Assembly (NCBI GenBank): GCA_022511485.1
Contig: JAFLUJ010000034.1
Span: 1-6,052 of the forward strand
Direction: 5' to 3'
Source of the DNA: Oscillospiraceae bacterium
GTDB lineage: Bacteria > Bacillota > Clostridia > Oscillospirales > Ruminococcaceae
Length of the DNA stretch: 6,052 nt
Both the position numbers and the translations under genes were made by a program. The notes under the pieces were generated by a model. The model was not told the DNA's origin and searched no databases. It was given only the letters and a program-made list of their open reading frames with translations. This document shows, one piece after another, positions 5,185-6,052 of the stretch; within the stretch, counting starts at the first letter, position 1; every line of letters begins with the position of its first letter.

Positions 5185-5209
5185 CCTTTTTGGAAGAGTT
5201 TATTTGAAT

Positions 5210-5223
5210 GCTGTGGGGACAGC
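5210..5223. repeat. Small hairpin in the 3' region of the partial gene
   Basis: GCTGT and ACAGC form a 5-bp stem (six with the flanking T-A pair) around a GGGG tetraloop. No T-tract follows on either strand, so it is not a terminator by itself. It lies between the stop at 5258 and the long hairpin and may be incidental. Confidence 0.25.
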
Positions 5224-5257
5224 AAACAAAGCAAATTTTTTTGCGGTGTTGCCTTGT

Positions 5258-6052
5258 TTATTTACCGCTTATGAGACTTTCAAAAAGCCGGTAATCCTTT
5301 TCGTCGCCGAACAGCAGGAACAGCGTATGCTTTAAGGTCTCATAATCGTCATGCTTCATTGAATATGTCACCCGCTGCTGCACTCCTGTGCTGTGCTTGG
5401 TAATAACAAGCATTTCAGAATCTGTCAGATATATACTGTAAAAGGTAACACCGATATTTTCGTCTGCAATACGCAGTGTGAAGATCGACCGGAAAGCGTC
5501 ATTAGTTACCTCTGTAGATGAAGCAGCAACATCGGATATAAAATCTACGACCGAAGCAAACTCCGTTCCGCTTTTCTTTACCGCTCCCTCTCCTGACTTT
5601 ATGCTTCCCATATCAAAATAGGGAGTTACTTCGACTGTGACATTTTCAAGGCTTATATCGTCCATCATAGGGATATTTTCATATCCGTGGACGGTGATGT
5701 CCGGGTATCCTCCACCGCCTGTGTAAGCGCCCTCCTGTCTGGGAGCAGCAGTTTCCGTAGCAGGAGCCGTTGTTATTACCGAAGTCACGGGAGCTCCTCC
5801 GTCATATGTGGAGATCTTTGAGGTCTTATCCTCCTTGGATGTATCAGCAGTCTTGTCATCTGCCCCGACAGCTCCTTTTTCTGCCGGCTCGTCTTCATCA
5901 GATGCAGGCTCGGCAAGTCCTGCAAAAATATCCTCCTCAGCTTCGATCTCCTCTATAAGCGAGGGAGTTGTATCCATAGCAGTTTCGATCATAGTTTCGG
6001 CTTCGGTGGTCACAGCAGTGTCAATGCCGCTTTCCCTGCCGTCCAATGCGAT
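5258..6052 (-). CDS. Partial gene: acidic Thr-rich linker plus unrecognised C-terminal domain
   Basis: The frame is open to the window edge, so the 5' end is missing; 264 C-terminal residues are visible. A TTG codon at 6046 is in frame but has only six bases of the window upstream, with no ribosome site visible, and is most likely an internal Leu. Visible residues ~5-80 are rich in Thr, Asp and Glu (for example IEEIEAEEDIF, ASDEDEPAEKG). Residues ~80-117 are a Thr/Ala/Pro/Gly linker ending GGGGYPDI. Residues ~118-264 look like a folded alpha/beta domain ending in a helical tail (DYETLKHTLFLLFGDEKDYRLFESLISGK), with short strands such as IGVTFYSIYL and MLVITKHSTGVQQRVTYSM. There are no Cys residues and no membrane span in the visible part. 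The linker composition is what one sees in extracytoplasmic parts of Ruminococcus surface or anti-sigma-like proteins, so an upstream membrane span is a reasonable guess, but no function is assigned. Transcription probably ends at the hairpin 5184-5133. Confidence 0.8.
   Translation of the reverse strand: MALDGRESGIDTAVTTEAETMIETAMDTTPSLIEEIEAEEDIFAGLAEPASDEDEPAEKGAVGADDKTADTSKEDKTSKISTYDGGAPVTSVITTAPATETAAPRQEGAYTGGGGYPDITVHGYENIPMMDDISLENVTVEVTPYFDMGSIKSGEGAVKKSGTEFASVVDFISDVAASSTEVTNDAFRSIFTLRIADENIGVTFYSIYLTDSEMLVITKHSTGVQQRVTYSMKHDDYETLKHTLFLLFGDEKDYRLFESLISGK

Noticed and set aside
4932..5257. CRISPR array, tRNA or insertion-sequence end in the largest non-coding gap
   Set aside because: No repeated spacer pattern, cloverleaf, CCA end, transposase remnant or target-site duplication was found there.
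6044..6046. TTG as the start of the gene at the right edge
   Set aside because: The frame stays open to the end of the window and no ribosome site is visible, so the gene is more simply explained as truncated.

Overview
The window looks like a chromosomal segment from a gut or rumen Firmicute, most likely Ruminococcus or a close Oscillospiraceae relative. This rests on a cell-anchored GH5 glucanase of the kind typical of fibre degraders, moderate GC with AT-rich intergenic DNA, strong AGGAGG/AAAGG ribosome-binding sites, and a CPBP-type membrane protein. The genus is an inference, not a database result. All supported genes lie on the minus strand, so transcription runs from the right end to the left end.

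In the order of transcription: (1) 6052-5258 is the 3' part of a gene cut by the window edge, coding for a Thr/Asp/Glu-rich linker followed by a ~145-residue C-terminal domain I do not recognise. (2) 5257-4932 is non-coding. It holds a long hairpin that probably terminates gene 1, an ~80-nt GC-rich segment with RNA-folding potential, and a promoter with an inverted repeat over its -10. (3) 4931-3771 is a multi-pass membrane protein of the CPBP (CAAX protease/bacteriocin-processing) fold in which nearly all catalytic positions appear replaced. (4) 3703-2729 is one open frame coding for tRNA adenosine deaminase TadA joined in frame to a GNAT acetyltransferase. The acetyltransferase part keeps its own strong internal ribosome-binding site and ATG. 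(5) 2684-1653 is a membrane-anchored protein with a Cys-motif N-terminus and TPR-like helical repeats. (6) 1611-1372 is a small, very basic, single-span protein. (7) 1271-63 is a GH5 glycoside hydrolase lipoprotein with its own good promoter.

Genes 3 to 6 are separated by 67, 44 and 41 nt and have no convincing terminators between them, so they may form one transcript starting near 4961. The GH5 gene appears separately controlled. No tRNA, rRNA, CRISPR array, insertion sequence or phage gene was seen.

The most notable signals are the tadA-GNAT in-frame fusion with an internal start, the apparently inactivated CPBP protein just upstream of it, and the structured non-coding stretch at 5008-5087. 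None is proven to be a new system. The region otherwise looks like an ordinary core/housekeeping segment with a carbohydrate-active lipoprotein beside it.
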